Origin: Lactarius indigo
Lineage: Eukaryota; Basidiomycota; Agaricomycetes; Russulales; Russulaceae
DNA: 64,000 bases
Direction: 5' to 3'
NCBI GenBank assembly: GCA_025766275.1
Contig: JAFKAC010000035.1
Span: forward strand, 62,001-126,000
Under the pieces are notes generated by a model. The model searched no databases and had not been told where the DNA came from. It worked only from the letters and a program-made list of their open reading frames with translations. The position numbers and the translations under genes were made by a program. Shown piece by piece: positions 24,291 through 36,900 of the stretch. Positions within the stretch are counted from its first letter, which is position 1, and each line of letters starts with the position of its first letter.

Positions 24291-25227
24291 ATGGCCCCCG
24301 TCGCTGTTCACCTCCAAGATACCACTTCGTTAGCTTACCCCTCAGTGACGCCGCTGCGACCCACACCAGATGCTGTCGATCTTTCTTCTCCGCCCCGGCG
24401 AGCACCGGAAGAGCGCCACCCGCCCTTGCGCACCACTTTCGCCTTTGACACGATGGAGAACGCCATCGCAGCCATAGCGCGCGGGGAGTTCGTCGTGGTC
24501 ATGGACGACGAGGGCCGCGAAAACGAGGGCGACCTCATCATCCCCGCTGCAGGCTGCTCGACCGAGCAAATGGCCTGGATGATCAAACACACCAGGTAAG
24601 TTGTGCGGACTTACTTACTTTACACCCACTCCGTACTCACCGGACTTTTTTTTTTCTTCTTTCAGTGGGTACATCTGCATCTCGCTCCCGGGAGACCACC
24701 TCGAGACGCTGTCGATCCCAATGATGGTCCCGCAGAACGAAGAACGGCATCGGACGGCTTACACCGTCACCGTCGACTATAAACACGGTACGCATTTTTC
24801 GCCTCGCCCCTCCTCGAGCTCGCTCATGAATGAATGAAAATGCACGGCGCGACGCACAGGCACGTCTACGGGCATCTCGGCGCACGACCGCGCGCTCACA
24901 GCCCGCGCACTCGCAGCGCCCGTCGGCGTGCACGCACAGGACTTCACGCGTCCGGGACACATGGTGCCCCTGCGCGCGCGACCCGGCGGCGTGATCACGC
25001 GACGCGGGCACACGGAGGCAGCGGTCGACCTGTGCGCGCTCGCGGGGCTGCCCCGCGCGGGCCTTCTTTGCGAACTCGTGAACGACGACGAGCTCGGCAG
25101 CATGATGCGCCGTGATGCTTGCCGCGCGTTCGCGGACCGGTTTGGGCTGCCTATGATCAGTGTCGCGATGCTTGTCGAGCACCGCGAGCGGACAGAGGCC
25201 TCTGGCGTGCCCAAGGCGCAGCTGTAG
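24291..25227 (+). CDS. RIB3: 3,4-dihydroxy-2-butanone 4-phosphate synthase (riboflavin pathway)
   Basis: Three exons, 24291-24595, 24666-24787 and 24860-25227 (795 nt), giving 264 aa. The enzyme turns ribulose 5-phosphate into formate and the four-carbon precursor of lumazine. Diagnostic motifs are [12 protein letters not shown] (acidic metal-binding loop), [12 protein letters not shown] (spliced across intron 2), [18 protein letters not shown] and LCELVNDD. It is a stand-alone enzyme, as usual in fungi, not the bifunctional RibBA of bacteria. The first 45 residues before [13 protein letters not shown] sequence are poorly conserved. The start was chosen at the first ATG in frame with the Pro/Ala-rich leader [10 protein letters not shown]. 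Confidence 0.95.
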
Positions 25228-25654
25228 GAGCGAGCCCCACTTCAAAAATAAGTGTTGTTTGGTGGTGTGTTGTGCTATATCACTTGGATGTTGTATTGTT
25301 CCGAACACCCATATTTTTCTTACCTTCGAGACCAAAAGGGATGAATTTTCTGTGTCAGGTGAGACCCTGTCACAAAGTTCCGGGAGTTGACCAATGAACT
25401 CGGACGGAGTGCGGAGATGCTCTTGCAGAGTATGAACCTGGTCCTTGACGTCGACAATGATCTCTACATACGGTCTCGGACCGGAGAATCCGAATCAAGT
25501 TGAAGCCTCCACTTTCTAGTCTCCGCGGGGTACGCGGAACACTCCAGGTTCAGGGCAGAACGTGGGTCAACAACACGTCTATTCGTGTCCATGCAGGTGT
25601 AATACAAGTAACGGTGTCCATGAGAAGATGTGAAGTAAGATACGCAGAGGATCA
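25228..25654. other. Convergent 3' region between RIB3 and the Dsc1 gene
   Basis: Terminator and 3' UTR space of two converging genes. No gene seen. Confidence 0.4.
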
Positions 25655-28637
25655 TCACAGAGGGGGCAGCGGCCGCCGACACTGCGGACAGATATTCTAT
25701 CAAAATTAAGGGTCAGCCGTGACGTGCGGACAAGTTCAGGGTACACCACCGTACCTTGATCGCAAGCCACTTTGCACGTTGCAGTCGTCAGAATCAACAA
25801 CCCAGTTAACCAAAAGGAGGAACTTACCCGCTCGAGACACTCCGTATGCTAGCGCGCGCAAAAAAATCGATAAGTGTCAGAGACAAGGGAGTAACTCGGG
25901 AGGACTAACGAATAGATGCGCGCAGGGCGCCAGACTGTACGACGCGCGTGCCTGTGCACCTCGCCGTCTCGGCTTTCCTGACGCTGACGTATCTTCTGGC
26001 GGGCGCTCGATCGCGTCCATGCAAATCGCGCAGTCACCCAGCGGACCCGCCTCCGTATCTGGGAGCGGTGGGTGGTAGTCGTATCCCTGCGAATCTGCGA
26101 GCTAGGACAAGGTCAGGTCAGACAAGAAAGAAAGAAAAAAGAAGAGAAAAAGGCAAACGTACGCGCTGGGGGAGGAAGAACGCCGGGCCAACAGAGGTTT
26201 GCAAGCTGAGCAATGCAACTTGCGCGCATGCGAACAATGACAGCGCGTACACCCACGCTATCCAATCCAACGGACCCCAGTCAGCAATACTACGAGAACA
26301 ATGTACGTCACGTGACGACGACCTACCCCGCGGCTTTGCGTCCAACACGTTTTTCGGGCATCCCAGGAAATCTGCGCCAACCCGTGAATGTCTAGGTTTA
26401 CATGCGCGAGCGATCGAGAACGCTTACACGTAGCGAGTAGCATGCGTCCGATTGTCGTTCCAATGACGTACCTTCGCCCAAGCGCGGACGGCCGCCCACG
26501 GCGCGCAGCCCGCACGATCTGCGGCACCCAGATGGACGAATAGAGCACCGCAAGAAGGAAAACCGTGAGCCCCGGCGCGACTATAACGCGCAAGCAGAGG
26601 GCGAGCACGAAGAGTATGAGGTACCCTGTGGTATGCGCGTTCGTCAGGCGGTACGAGGTGAAGGAAAAGGCAGAAGGAAACGTACAAACGCGGTTATGGT
26701 CCTCGTGCCAGATTAGTTGGAAGATGAATCGAACGATGGAAAGAATAGAAACCTCTTGTTGCGATGGCGCTGTTGCGTTTGCGTTCTGAGCGTTGGCGGT
26801 AGGTACGGCACTTGACGGCGCAATAGGCGTGTTTTCCGATGGGGAGGGGGGCTGTGCAGGTGAGGGAGCTTGAGGAGAGGGAATCGTTGGGAGGGGGAGA
26901 GCCGCAGCTAGATCTTCAGGTGCCTGGACCTGTTGAATGAGAAGTACGAATTGCTACGATTGAATGAGTCAGTGAGCGGCGATCGAGGTAGTACAGTCGT
27001 GTTTGACGTACTACTTCGTACGCGAAGAGTGCACACGCAAGAAATGCTGGCGCGACCAGCGCCATTGAAGGTCGTCCATCTGCGAGAATAGCAAATGTCA
27101 TATGCTGCGATAGAAGGTGCTCGTGTCAGGGCATATGATATCACCGGAGATATGCGCGCCTACGCCAGCAAATGCCATCGAGTCAGCCAAGGCTTGTACG
27201 ATGAATGACCAGCGCGAGATTCTTGAGAGAGAAGCTGGGGTTCTGCTCTCCGACATCTGATGTGAGAGCAGCAGGAGCATGCCAAGGTAGACGAGCCCCG
27301 CGAATCCGCCATCTGCGAGTAATTAGCGAACAGAGCGGATAAAAATCCGGTATTGACGAACAAGTGGTGACTTTTCTGAAAAAGAGGCGTGACCGTATAC
27401 CGTCGGCTTTTTTGACCTCGACAAGTACGCCACAGTCGGGGCTGATGACGGCCATGTCTAACTGAAAGGGAGGTCTCTTTACGGTTGACACGCCTGTGGG
27501 ATTCATGAGTTCATCCTCGAGCTCGCGCATATCTACGGCGGATATGTTCGACGGAAGAACCTGCGCATACACCGCGAAGTGACATGTCGAGTCAGGAGGT
27601 GTAGGATTGTGTTCAGAAATGTCGTTCGAGGCGAGGACCACTTTCAACTTTGCTATATTTTCCTCAAGAACGGGCACTATGGCGCGAGCGGTTATGTTAA
27701 GTAGGTCTGGAGGGACGAGAGAGGGAAGGGCACGGATATCGATAGACACCCTGGAAAATGGAATTAGCCCATACAAGTATCAAATAAGGTAGACGCACCC
27801 TGGATCCTGGGCAAAGCCATACACGGAGCCGGTCTCCAAGAACTGTATGCCTGCAAAGTCGAGCTGGATCTCTCGGGCATTGTTTCCATCAATGACTTCT
27901 AAATGTCCCTGTCCCAAAGTTGAATGCGCTCTGCTGAAAATGTTTGCCGACTTACGTGGAGGATAGCTACACCCCGAAACTCTTCCTTCTCTTTCTCATC
28001 CACCTGCACGGGCTTGGAAAGTAGGCTCATGGTCATCCGACTGGTCGCCGACCAATTCCAACGGCCGAGTTTGAGCGCTACCTCTGTCTCATTCCACTCA
28101 ATTGCCGGAACAAGCTCCGAGCTGAGATTACGGAAGGAGGCATCGCCTCTAATAAAACCAGTAACGTTGGGGTAGTACGATTGAACGAGGGGGTCGAGAG
28201 CGCCGGGGCGGGGTACAACCTCGGAGATGATATGGGATTCGGCCAGTGGCCGAGAGGGCTATCCGGAAATACGACGAAAGATAGTCGGGAAGTGAGACAT
28301 CACATGGAGAGAGTTTCCGAGGGGTGCTGCTCACCAGAGTAAAATTAGTTGCATCCGAACCGTTCAGCCAGGTGGAATAGTTCCCGAGTTGCCACTCAAG
28401 TGAAGATAGGGAGTCCTTGTACTGATTTCGCGTGGCGAGGTCGTCGCTGCCGCCATTATTCGTCATCATGAGGAAGACAAGACTGATAATGAGGAGAGAG
28501 GTGATTGAGCCGCGCTGGGGTCGGACATTGGTCGTGGGTGGGCTCCCCGCCTCCTCACCACGACCGAGAGTGGTTGTCTGGGGGGCACTCATGGCTGCGA
28601 TCCACGAGTCTGAAGTGGGTGAAGGTGGGTAGTCCAA
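25655..28637 (-). CDS. TUL1: Tul1/Dsc1-like RING E3 ubiquitin ligase, multipass membrane protein
   Basis: Fourteen exons: 28637-28335, 28258-27956, 27908-27799, 27750-27401, 27375-27358, 27312-27164, 27104-27015, 26953-26686, 26625-26428, 26371-26163, 26101-25910, 25848-25828, 25769-25755 and 25696-25655. The sum of 2268 nt gives 755 aa. There is an N-terminal anchor (SLLIISLVFLMM), then a long lumenal domain with N-glycosylation sites (VSIDIRALPSLVPP). Several membrane helices follow (GLVYLGMLLLLSHQ, YLILFVLALCLRV, LDWIAWVYALSLFAC). A C-terminal RING ends the protein: GDCAICMDAIE, LAPCAHLF, HTECLERW, CPQCRRPLPPL-stop, assembled over four exons. Tul1/Dsc1 is the catalytic subunit of the Golgi Dsc complex, which ubiquitinates membrane proteins and, in several fungi, starts SREBP cleavage. 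The start codon is the least certain part; an ATG 45 nt further in is also possible. Confidence 0.88.
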
Positions 28638-28910
28638 GTCTTCGGTAGTCTCGCGGATGTGAGCCTCGAGGGACGGTCACGTGTTTACTCACAGCCATGC
28701 CATGAACCAACGACTCGGATGCTGGTTGACCCTTCCCTCCCCCTCGTCTTTGTTTTCGATAATAATATATGTGGAGCGAAAATGCGCTATTATTTTTGGC
28801 TGGTACCGCTCCAGGACTCTTATGAGGACTTCGTAAACCCATGCGGTTATTGATCCCAGCATAGGAACCGATCTTAGATACTCTTCGAGTTTGGTCCTCG
28901 GCTGATCCTC
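28638..28910. other. Divergent promoter region between the Dsc1 gene and sedolisin 1
   Basis: The sedolisin-proximal half (from about 28750) resembles the region upstream of sedolisin 2 (31635-31825), for example the shared TTTTTGGCTGGTACCG block. It was therefore duplicated with the gene. Confidence 0.6.
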
Positions 28911-28916
28911 TATAAA
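28911..28916 (+). promoter_or_regulatory. TATA box of sedolisin 1
   Basis: TATAAA 68 bp before the ATG. A TATAAA lies 73 bp before the ATG of the tandem paralogue in otherwise similar flanking sequence. Confidence 0.6.
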
Positions 28917-28978
28917 AGCTGAAAACATTCTGACCCTCCACCCTCCTCAACCCTCACGATAGCGGATCTCCTGCAGCC

Positions 28979-31097
28979 ATGCGCTACCATCGGATTTTTG
29001 TACTCTCCGCTCTCGCCGCCATTCCCCTTACCGGCCTTGCGATACCCCACTCACCACGTTGGGACGAAATGCGCTCGAAGCACTCTTGGGATGCCGTCCC
29101 AGACGGCTGGGTGTGTCTGGGTCCCCCGCCAAATGACACCACAATCGACCTCTTTGTTGTACTCAAGTCACACCGAGAGAACGCATTGATCGATACGCTC
29201 TACGAGGTCAGCACTCCCAGTCACCAAAAGTACGTCTTCTCCGCTACGCCTCTGCTCACGCATGTACTTACGTGTCCCACGGTCCCGTGCAGATACGGCG
29301 CCCACCTTTCCAAGGAACAAGTCGCTAAGCTCGTCGCTCCACACCCGCGCACTCTCGAGCTCGTCCATTCCTGGCTCACGTACCACGGCATACCACCCTC
29401 TTCCTTCTCAATGGTACATAGTGGCAATACGCTGAAGCTCACTGGAGTGTCCGTGTCCCGAGCCAACGACCTTCTTGGGGCGTCATACCAGCTCTACGGG
29501 CATGTCAAGAAGAATATGACGCTTGTCCGCACGATTGGCTACGCACTTCCCGCGGCGCTGCATGAGCACGTACAAATCGTGGCCCCAACAACATCCTTCG
29601 ACTCGCTGGGCACGCGGTGGCAGATGCCCCGCAAGCGCTTCGGTGGAGCAGCAGCGGGACTGGCGGCAGAGGCGGCTACGGGGCCTGGGACGATGCCGTC
29701 GAGCCGCGATATCAACATTGGTACCGTACCATCGGTCTTAAGGTCGCTTTACAGCACCTCGGAATACGTGCCCGTTGCGACGGATCGGAACATGCTGGGA
29801 ATTGTGGGATATTTAGGGCAGTATCCCAGCCCTACAGACTTAACCCTGTTCATGAACAAATATCGCACTGATGGGGCCGACGCGACCTTCACCGTTGAGG
29901 AGGTCAACAACGGGGGGGACGACCCGAACAACCCTCATGCTGAGTCGAACCTCAACATCCAGTACTCTCAGGGAATTGCATACCCTATAAAGCAGATCTT
30001 CTATAGCACCGGCCCCAAACCGTCGGGCACGGACGACTTGTTCCTCTCTTGGCTCGAATACGTCCTCGACTTGGAGGACATCCCGCAGACGATCAGCATC
30101 TCGTACGGCTACAATGAGAACGACTACGCGAGAGACCAAGCGAAGGTCGTATGCGGGGTTTTCGGACAGCTCGGGGCGCGGGGGGTCAGTGTCCTCTTCG
30201 CAAGCGGAGACGATGGCATCGGTGAAGGTAACTGCGAAGACAGCTCTGGCAACATCCGCTTCATCCCCATCTTCCCCGCAACATGTACGTGTGGTCTTTT
30301 TTGGCCTGGTATGCAGTACACGGGCCCAGGTGCGGGTCACTCATCACACGGCCATGCTTCCGCAGGTCCCGAGGTTACTGCCATTGGCGGAACTATGGGC
30401 CCCGCACCAGAGGAGGCGGCATTTTTCTCCGGCGGCGGTTTCTCGGACTATTTTGAGCGCCCACCCTACCAGGATCAGGCCGTGACCACCTTCCTCGAAG
30501 ACCTTGGTGACAAGTATCAGGGCATGTACAAGTGCGTTTACATCTGTGATCTGATTTGACCTATTCTTACACTACAATTTATGCAGCGCTTCTGGCCGCG
30601 GAGTCCCCGACATTGCAGCGCAGGCGGTAGATTTCAGGCTCATCGTTAAGGGTATCGACATGGTCGCGGACGGCACAAGTGGCTCGGCGCCTGTCAGTCT
30701 CTTCTTCCCCCCTTCCTATCATCTGGTTTGTCCATCCTCGAGTACCCAGCTGACTGCCAATTTACAGATTGTAGCGGGCATTATCTCGCTGCTCAATGAC
30801 TACCGACTTTCACAAGGCCAGCACGTGCTCGGCTTCCTCAACCCATGGCTGTATGGCAATGGCCTGGCGGGCCTCAACGACATCACATCTGGGTCAAACC
30901 CGGGCTGCGATTTGGATGGATTTTCTGCCATCGTTGGATGGGACCCTGTGCGTCCCGCCAGCCTTGTGTCTATTCGCTTTCGCCGTTCGCTAACCCTTGG
31001 GCCTGCATAGGTCACAGGTCTCGGGACGCCTGACTTTACGCGCTTACGACTCAATCCACCCCCTGATCAACCACCTCCTGATCAGGCATTCCCTTGA
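28979..31097 (+). CDS. Sedolisin-family (S53) secreted protease, copy 1, catalytic Asp replaced by Asn
   Basis: Six exons, 28979-29229, 29293-30284, 30366-30531, 30587-30692, 30768-30947 and 31011-31097 (1782 nt), giving 593 aa. It has a signal peptide (IFVLSALAAIPLTGLAIP), then the S53 propeptide (YGAHLSKEQVAKLV, LLGASYQLY). The catalytic domain has Glu301 in AESNLNIQY, the SGDDG oxyanion Asp near 390, ASGRGVPDIAAQA, and the nucleophile Ser501 in DGTSGSAP. The catalytic dyad normally reads ExxxD; here position 305 is Asn (codon AAC), so the Asp is missing. The family is active at acid pH and secreted (tripeptidyl peptidase or aorsin type). The short Pro-rich tail (NPPPDQPPPDQAFP) is absent in copy 2. 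It may be a weak or inactive enzyme. Confidence 0.9.
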
Positions 31098-31825
31098 AAG
31101 TCAGCGATCCTCACTGGCCAGAAAGATAGGGCCGTCGTTCCCACCAACCCAGGGGTGTAAGCGTCACAGTGGACGCTTCCGCACCTCCAAACCTTCCTGG
31201 ACGGAAACTATTGCTGCCCTACTACCGGGCCCTCATCAGCTGCCCCCGTGGTTTTTACCGGGGTTTTCATCTCCGCTGTCACAGTACTTACCATATCATA
31301 AATAAAGATCACAGAGGTTTCGGGTTTGTGGTAACTCGTCACTTCGCGTTGTGACATCGGGAAAGGTGGTGTTGGAGCAGAGAGGCAAAAGATTTTTGTC
31401 GCCCCATTTCGATAGAGTTGCTCCAATTACTCTCTTCCTTCGGGGTAACATGTACCAAAAAGCAAACGTGTCCCCCCGGCGTACGGTCGGGGACTCGGGG
31501 CAACGTGTGTACCGGTCAGGCCCTCAGATCTCAGATTTTACCGTCCCAGGTTATGACTACATGACTTCCTACACAAACGACGCTGGTCTACCATGTTGTG
31601 GTGCCAGTTACCCTTTCCCCCCTACGGCATCTTTGTTTCGATAAAATCCGAGGCCTGAGGAGCGCAAATACACTTTTTGTTTTTGGCTGGTACCGACTCG
31701 TATTATTAACCCTGGTAGACGTCACCGCGGAGCGGCCCCGGGATAGAAATCAAAAAAAGCAACCCGCGGTTGTGCACCTCCCAATCTCCATTTTGATAAC
31801 CTTCGAGTTTTACTCTCAGCCGAGA
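31098..31825. other. Intergenic region between the two sedolisin genes
   Basis: The last 200 bp or so copy the promoter of sedolisin 1. The first part (3' UTR and spacer) shows no gene. Confidence 0.5.
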
Positions 31826-31831
31826 TATAAA
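31826..31831 (+). promoter_or_regulatory. TATA box of sedolisin 2
   Basis: TATAAA 73 bp before the ATG, in a flank shared with sedolisin 1. Confidence 0.6.
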
Positions 31832-31898
31832 GGCTCAGTACACTCTGACTGACCCTCTAGCCTCTTTTCTAAGCCCACGATTAGGAACTCCTGTAGCC

Positions 31899-33995
31899 AT
31901 GCGCTCCCATCGGATCTTTGCACCCTCCTCTCTGGCCGTCGTTTCCCTTGCTGGCCTTGTGACACCCCATTCGCCACGTTGGGGCGAAATGCGCTCGAAG
32001 CACTCTTGGGCTGCTGTCCCGGAGGACTGGCAACATTTGGGTCCCCCACCCAATGACACCACGATCGACCTCTATGTCGCGCTCAACACCAACGGCGGCG
32101 AGGACGCCTTGATCGACGCGCTCTATGAGGTCAGCACTCCCGGCCATCAAAAGTGCGTTTTCTCCGCCACGCCTCTGCTCACGCATGTACTTACGTTTCC
32201 CGTTGCTCTGGTGCAGGTACGGTGCACATATGTCCAGGGAGCAGGTCGCCAAGCTTGTCGCTCCACACCCGCACACTCTCGAGCTCGTCAATTCCTGGCT
32301 CGAATACTGCGGCATACCCTCCTCTTCCGTCTCGATGACACACGGTGGAAGCACGCTAAAGCTCACTGGGGTGTTCGTGTCCCGAGCCAACGATCTTCTT
32401 GGGGCGTCATACCAGCTCTATGGGCACGTCAAGACGAACGAGACGATTGTCCGTACGATTGGCTACGCACTTCCCGCGGCGTTACATGAGCACGTGCGGA
32501 CTGTGGTTCCGACAACATCCTTTGACTCGCCGCGCGCGCAGAGGCAGATACCCCGCAAGCGTTCTGGCGGAGCAGCAGTGACTCCAGCAAAAGCGGCATT
32601 GGGGGAACCCGTGACAGAGCCGAAGAGTCGCGCCATCCATTTTGGTACCACGCCAACGTTCTTGAGCTGGCTTTACAGCACGTGGGTATACTCGCCCGTG
32701 GCAACGGACCGTAATATGCTCGGAATTGTGGGACTGAGATCGGATTATCCGAGCCTACCGGACCTAATTCTGTTCATGCGCCAATTTCGCTCTAACTGGG
32801 TCAACCCGACCTTCACAGTTGTACTAGTTAACAATGGGGTGTACGACCCGGAAAACCCCTCTGACGAGGCGAACCTCGACATGCAATACGCTCAGGGCAT
32901 TGCATACCCAACCCGGCACATCTTCTACAGCACCGGCCGCGGGCCACTGGGCACGGATGACTGGTACCTCTCCTGGCTCGGATTTATCCTCCGCGAGGAA
33001 ATCGTCCCACAGACGATCAGCATATCGTACGGCAACTACGAAAAGTTTTACTCAAGAGAGTATGCAGCGTTCGTGTGCTATCTTCTTTTACTGCTCGGCT
33101 TGCGTGGCGTCAGCGTCCTCTTCGCAACCGGGGACAGCGGCGTCGGCGCAGGGAACTGCATAGACGACTCTGGAAACGTACGCTTCACCCCCACCTTCCC
33201 CGCAACCTGTACGTTTGGTCCTTGTTCTTGGCTCGCAAACAGTATACAAGCTCGGGTGTGGGTCGCTCACCATACGGTCACGCTTTCGCAGGTCCCTGGA
33301 TCACCACCGTAGGGGGAACGATGAGCTTCAATCCAGAAGTTGGGGCGGTCATCTCTAGCGGCGGCTTCTCGGACTACTTTTTGCGTCCGTACTACCAGAG
33401 TGAGGCCGTACCCACCTTCCTCCAGAGCCTTGGCGACCAGTATCAAGGCATGTACAAGTGCGTTTGTATGCGGGATCTGATTTGACCTGTTCTTACATTA
33501 TAATTTGTGCAGCGCTTCCGGCCGCGGGATTCCCGATATCGCCGCGCAGGCAGCGGACTTCAGGATAATCCTCGGCGGCAACGAGCTCGAGTCATTTGGC
33601 ACAAGCGGCTCGGCGCCTGTCAGTCTCTTCCTTCCTCCTCTTCCTACTATCTGGTTCGTCCATCCTCGAGTATCCAGCTGACCGCCAATGTACAGATCGT
33701 GGCGGCCATTATCTCGCTGCTTAATGACTACCAACTTTCACAAGGCAAGCGCGTTCTCGGCTTCCTCAACCCATGGCTGTATGGCAAAGGCCTAGCGGCT
33801 CTCAATGACATCACATCCGGATCAAACCCGGGCTGCGGCACGGATGGATTTTCTGCCATCGCTGGATGGGACCCTGTACGCCCCGCCGGTCTTATGCCTA
33901 CTCACTTTCTCCGTTCGCTGACCTTGGGCCCTGTATAGGTTACAGGTCTTGGGACGCCTGACCTAGTGCGCCTGCAACACAGAATCGATCCATAA
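31899..33995 (+). CDS. Sedolisin-family (S53) secreted protease, copy 2, catalytic residues intact
   Basis: Six exons, 31899-32152, 32217-33208, 33292-33457, 33513-33618, 33696-33875 and 33939-33995 (1755 nt), giving 584 aa. Exons 2-5 have exactly the same lengths as in copy 1 (992, 166, 106 and 180 nt). It has a signal peptide (SLAVVSLAGLVTPHSP), an S53 propeptide and catalytic Glu302/Asp306 in DEANLDMQY. The oxyanion region is ATGDSGVG and the nucleophile Ser is in FGTSGSAP. CPWITTVGGT is typical of the family. It is expected to be a secreted acid protease working in extracellular protein breakdown. It arose by tandem duplication with copy 1, including the promoter. Confidence 0.93.
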
Positions 33996-36900
33996 CGATC
34001 CTGAAACTCAGCAATCTTACGACCAGCAATTACGACCAGAAAGATAGCGGCAGACATACGCCATTTCAAATGTACCAAGATTATTCATAGGCCGGCTTAT
34101 TACAGTATAATGTCTTACGTTGCGGTGAACCGTAATGTCCCCTTGGCGATCTGATTGTGAAGGATCAGGACAGCCCGCGGAAAGGCCCGAGAACAACCGA
34201 TTATCATGATAATAATCAGTCAGGGTCGATGTGACGCCGTTGTTCGCCATCGCAATGTCAGATGTAATATGCAAGTCAACACTTCGATCGACTCTATTGC
34301 ATGTGGCTCGTGAAGATTCAACGACACGCCATGCTCTCCTGGCCAAGCTCCTGTCATGATTGCGCAGGCGCAGCGCTTCAGGACCAACACGTGCAACAGA
34401 CAAAGAGGTGAAAGACGTGTCTATCTTGCAGGGCGCTCGGCCTTCTTTTCAACCTACGTCAAGCGCGCGTTCCAGATGCTGGCATCGACGAGAAGGTCGT
34501 GGGGCAGGCAGCAGCTCAGGCTGTCGCCGGTCGGCTATTTCTGTCGTACTTTGAATTCACCCCCTATGCGTGACTGGATTATTCCCGGCGTTTGCGGCGA
34601 CTCTTCATACTGTGTGTGTGTGCGGTGGGAGGGTATATATGTAATACCAGCAGGAGGCATTGTTTGAAACAAAGAAATGGCGGTAAAATTGTGAGAGCAT
34701 AGGTTGAGTATGTCACTGTATGTGGAGTGTCGCTACGCGCTGTTACAGTATTCGTAATTAGTTCAAATTTACACAAGAGGCCGCCTGATGGGGGTGAAAA
34801 TTGGCACGACTGTTTTCGCGGCGATGACGCCCGGGAGACCCCCTGGTATCTGGAACTTCTGCATGTTCCTCGAGTGCCACATCTCGGGCGCAAAGATTAG
34901 CTCCGTGTTACAGTAGTAGAGTGTCAACACAGACTACGCATTAAGTGAAGCGTTTGAGCTGGGCTTGGGTTTGGATTTCATTTCGTGGAGCATTGTACTG
35001 TATAAATGGGGTCGCGGCAAGGGTTGCGGGGCCGACCCCATCCATCACCCCCGCGCCTATCTCGCCATTCCACCGGGCACGCGCCAACTCAGCGCTTATG
35101 GACTAAAGTAGGATTCCCGCATTCAGGCACGAGAAATGTGCTTCCGTGCTGGCGATCCAGATTCCACTTGAGATTTCGCACTTCCCCCGTTTCATTGTGC
35201 ACCCACAAGCGTCCCCGTTCTGAAATGTTTACACTGTATCTCATTGTTGAGCACCAAATGCACCATGCCGCCCTTAGCGCCCGCTATCCATCGGGCACTT
35301 GGGCTTTGGCATTGCCCCAGGAGGTCCACTCGCAACTCCTAGGGGAACCAGACATGCTGCGCAGCGTCAGGTTCTCCGATGCCTTGTTTGTCACTTGTGA
35401 CTCAGAGGTTGACCGCAGCCGCCAGCGTGCACCGTGGCCCCGTCTCTATGTTGCGCCCAAATTTCAGCGCGCACAACCGTGCTCCGTGCACACCCCTTGT
35501 TTCTTCTCTGTGGTTATACAGCTACTGGAGCGTGTAGATAATGGATGAGAAGAGTCCCGGCGTGACTGCAGTTCGACAGGCCTTGACGGTTTGGTGCGAC
35601 TCTATTAATGCAACGCTTGAGAATGGCCGGCGGAATTGCACTAGCAGGTGCACCGGACGTAACTCGAGGAGCGACCAAAGCAAATAGCAAGGGGCAGGAC
35701 TTGGATTCCTTCGGTTGATGGTCTTGTGCCAATGGGATTGCGACCATCATGATGGCGATACCTCATGTGACTGCGTAAATAGCAGCCTGAGCGTAATCAA
35801 CCCCAACCCCCCTTCAACACAAAGGGTGTACGTAAAAAAGGGTTACAACCCTCCATCGCGCCACGCCACCTCCGCAGCACTCCAGCTTGCTGTTGGCCAC
35901 GCCTTCACTGTACAATAGCTCAACGTTTCCACAAAGACCTACCACTGGAGGAATTAGCCTACCCCTGCCTCTACGGCGAATCACAGCGCAACTTTCTCCT
36001 CTAGCATTTGCCGATGTTCGTTCCCAAATGCTCCCAACGAGAGTTCCGAATCCTCCCAATCCACCCTGGCACACTCATGTCCGATTTCTTTGAGGATGCC
36101 GACAAGCCTACACCTTCTCACCTTCCTCGATCACACATGCATCGCCTTCAGGCGCGAAACTGGACTGGCAGTCGTCATCTTTGACCCTGGATGAAACGAC
36201 ACATTGGCGCTCTAGACCCTCCCTCGGCGGCCTCTTCGTGGCTTTTCTTTGTTTGGCTCCCACGGACTACGCTCTCTTTGGTGGACCCTTTGTCATCGCT
36301 GGTCACCCTCCTTTCGTCGTCACATGTAACCCTGGGCCCCGCTGAGACGGATCCCACCTCACATGACTCTCGCTAATACTTTATGTTTCAGGCGCATGCA
36401 TGTCGGCTTATGTACCGTGAATAAATACACCCCACGCACACAATTATTATCTCAACAATGATCGGTCTGTAGGAAGATACTGTCCCGCGGTACAAATGGA
36501 GTTCTTTTAAAATAAAATAAAGACAACGCAAGGAGCTGGAGTATGGGCAGGAGCTGTTCTCACATGGAGCATAAATGGCTACGACCGGCATCAGTATGTG
36601 ACATCGGCAATGATACTGGGCGCAAAGTACCATCATATACTCACGCCAGTGTGAATAAATTCAACGACGTGTGACTCACTGGCCGTTCCACTGCTTCGGT
36701 CCTGCTTTCAATGGTACCCTCCATCAAGTACACATTTGCCCTCGCTTCTGGTGCTAGCTACAGCTAGCTAGCACTCAGGCTACGACCATACTCGCTCTCG
36801 AGTTGCGAGTCCCTGCTGGCACCCGGCCGAGTCCGGCTCGATCTGATGGGCGTCAGTTTCTTTTCATCATCAGCGTTTCTGATTCCTGCTGTTGTTGTAA

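Noticed and set aside
26290..26327. A further intron in the Dsc1 gene (GTAGGT..CGTAG)
   Set aside because: It would be 37 nt, shorter than the others, and would shift the frame. Reading through is open and gives the expected helix IADWGPLDWIAWVYAL.
35006..35548. Possible gene of 180 codons behind a TATAAA
   Set aside because: No motif, composition unlike a real protein, no introns or supporting context.
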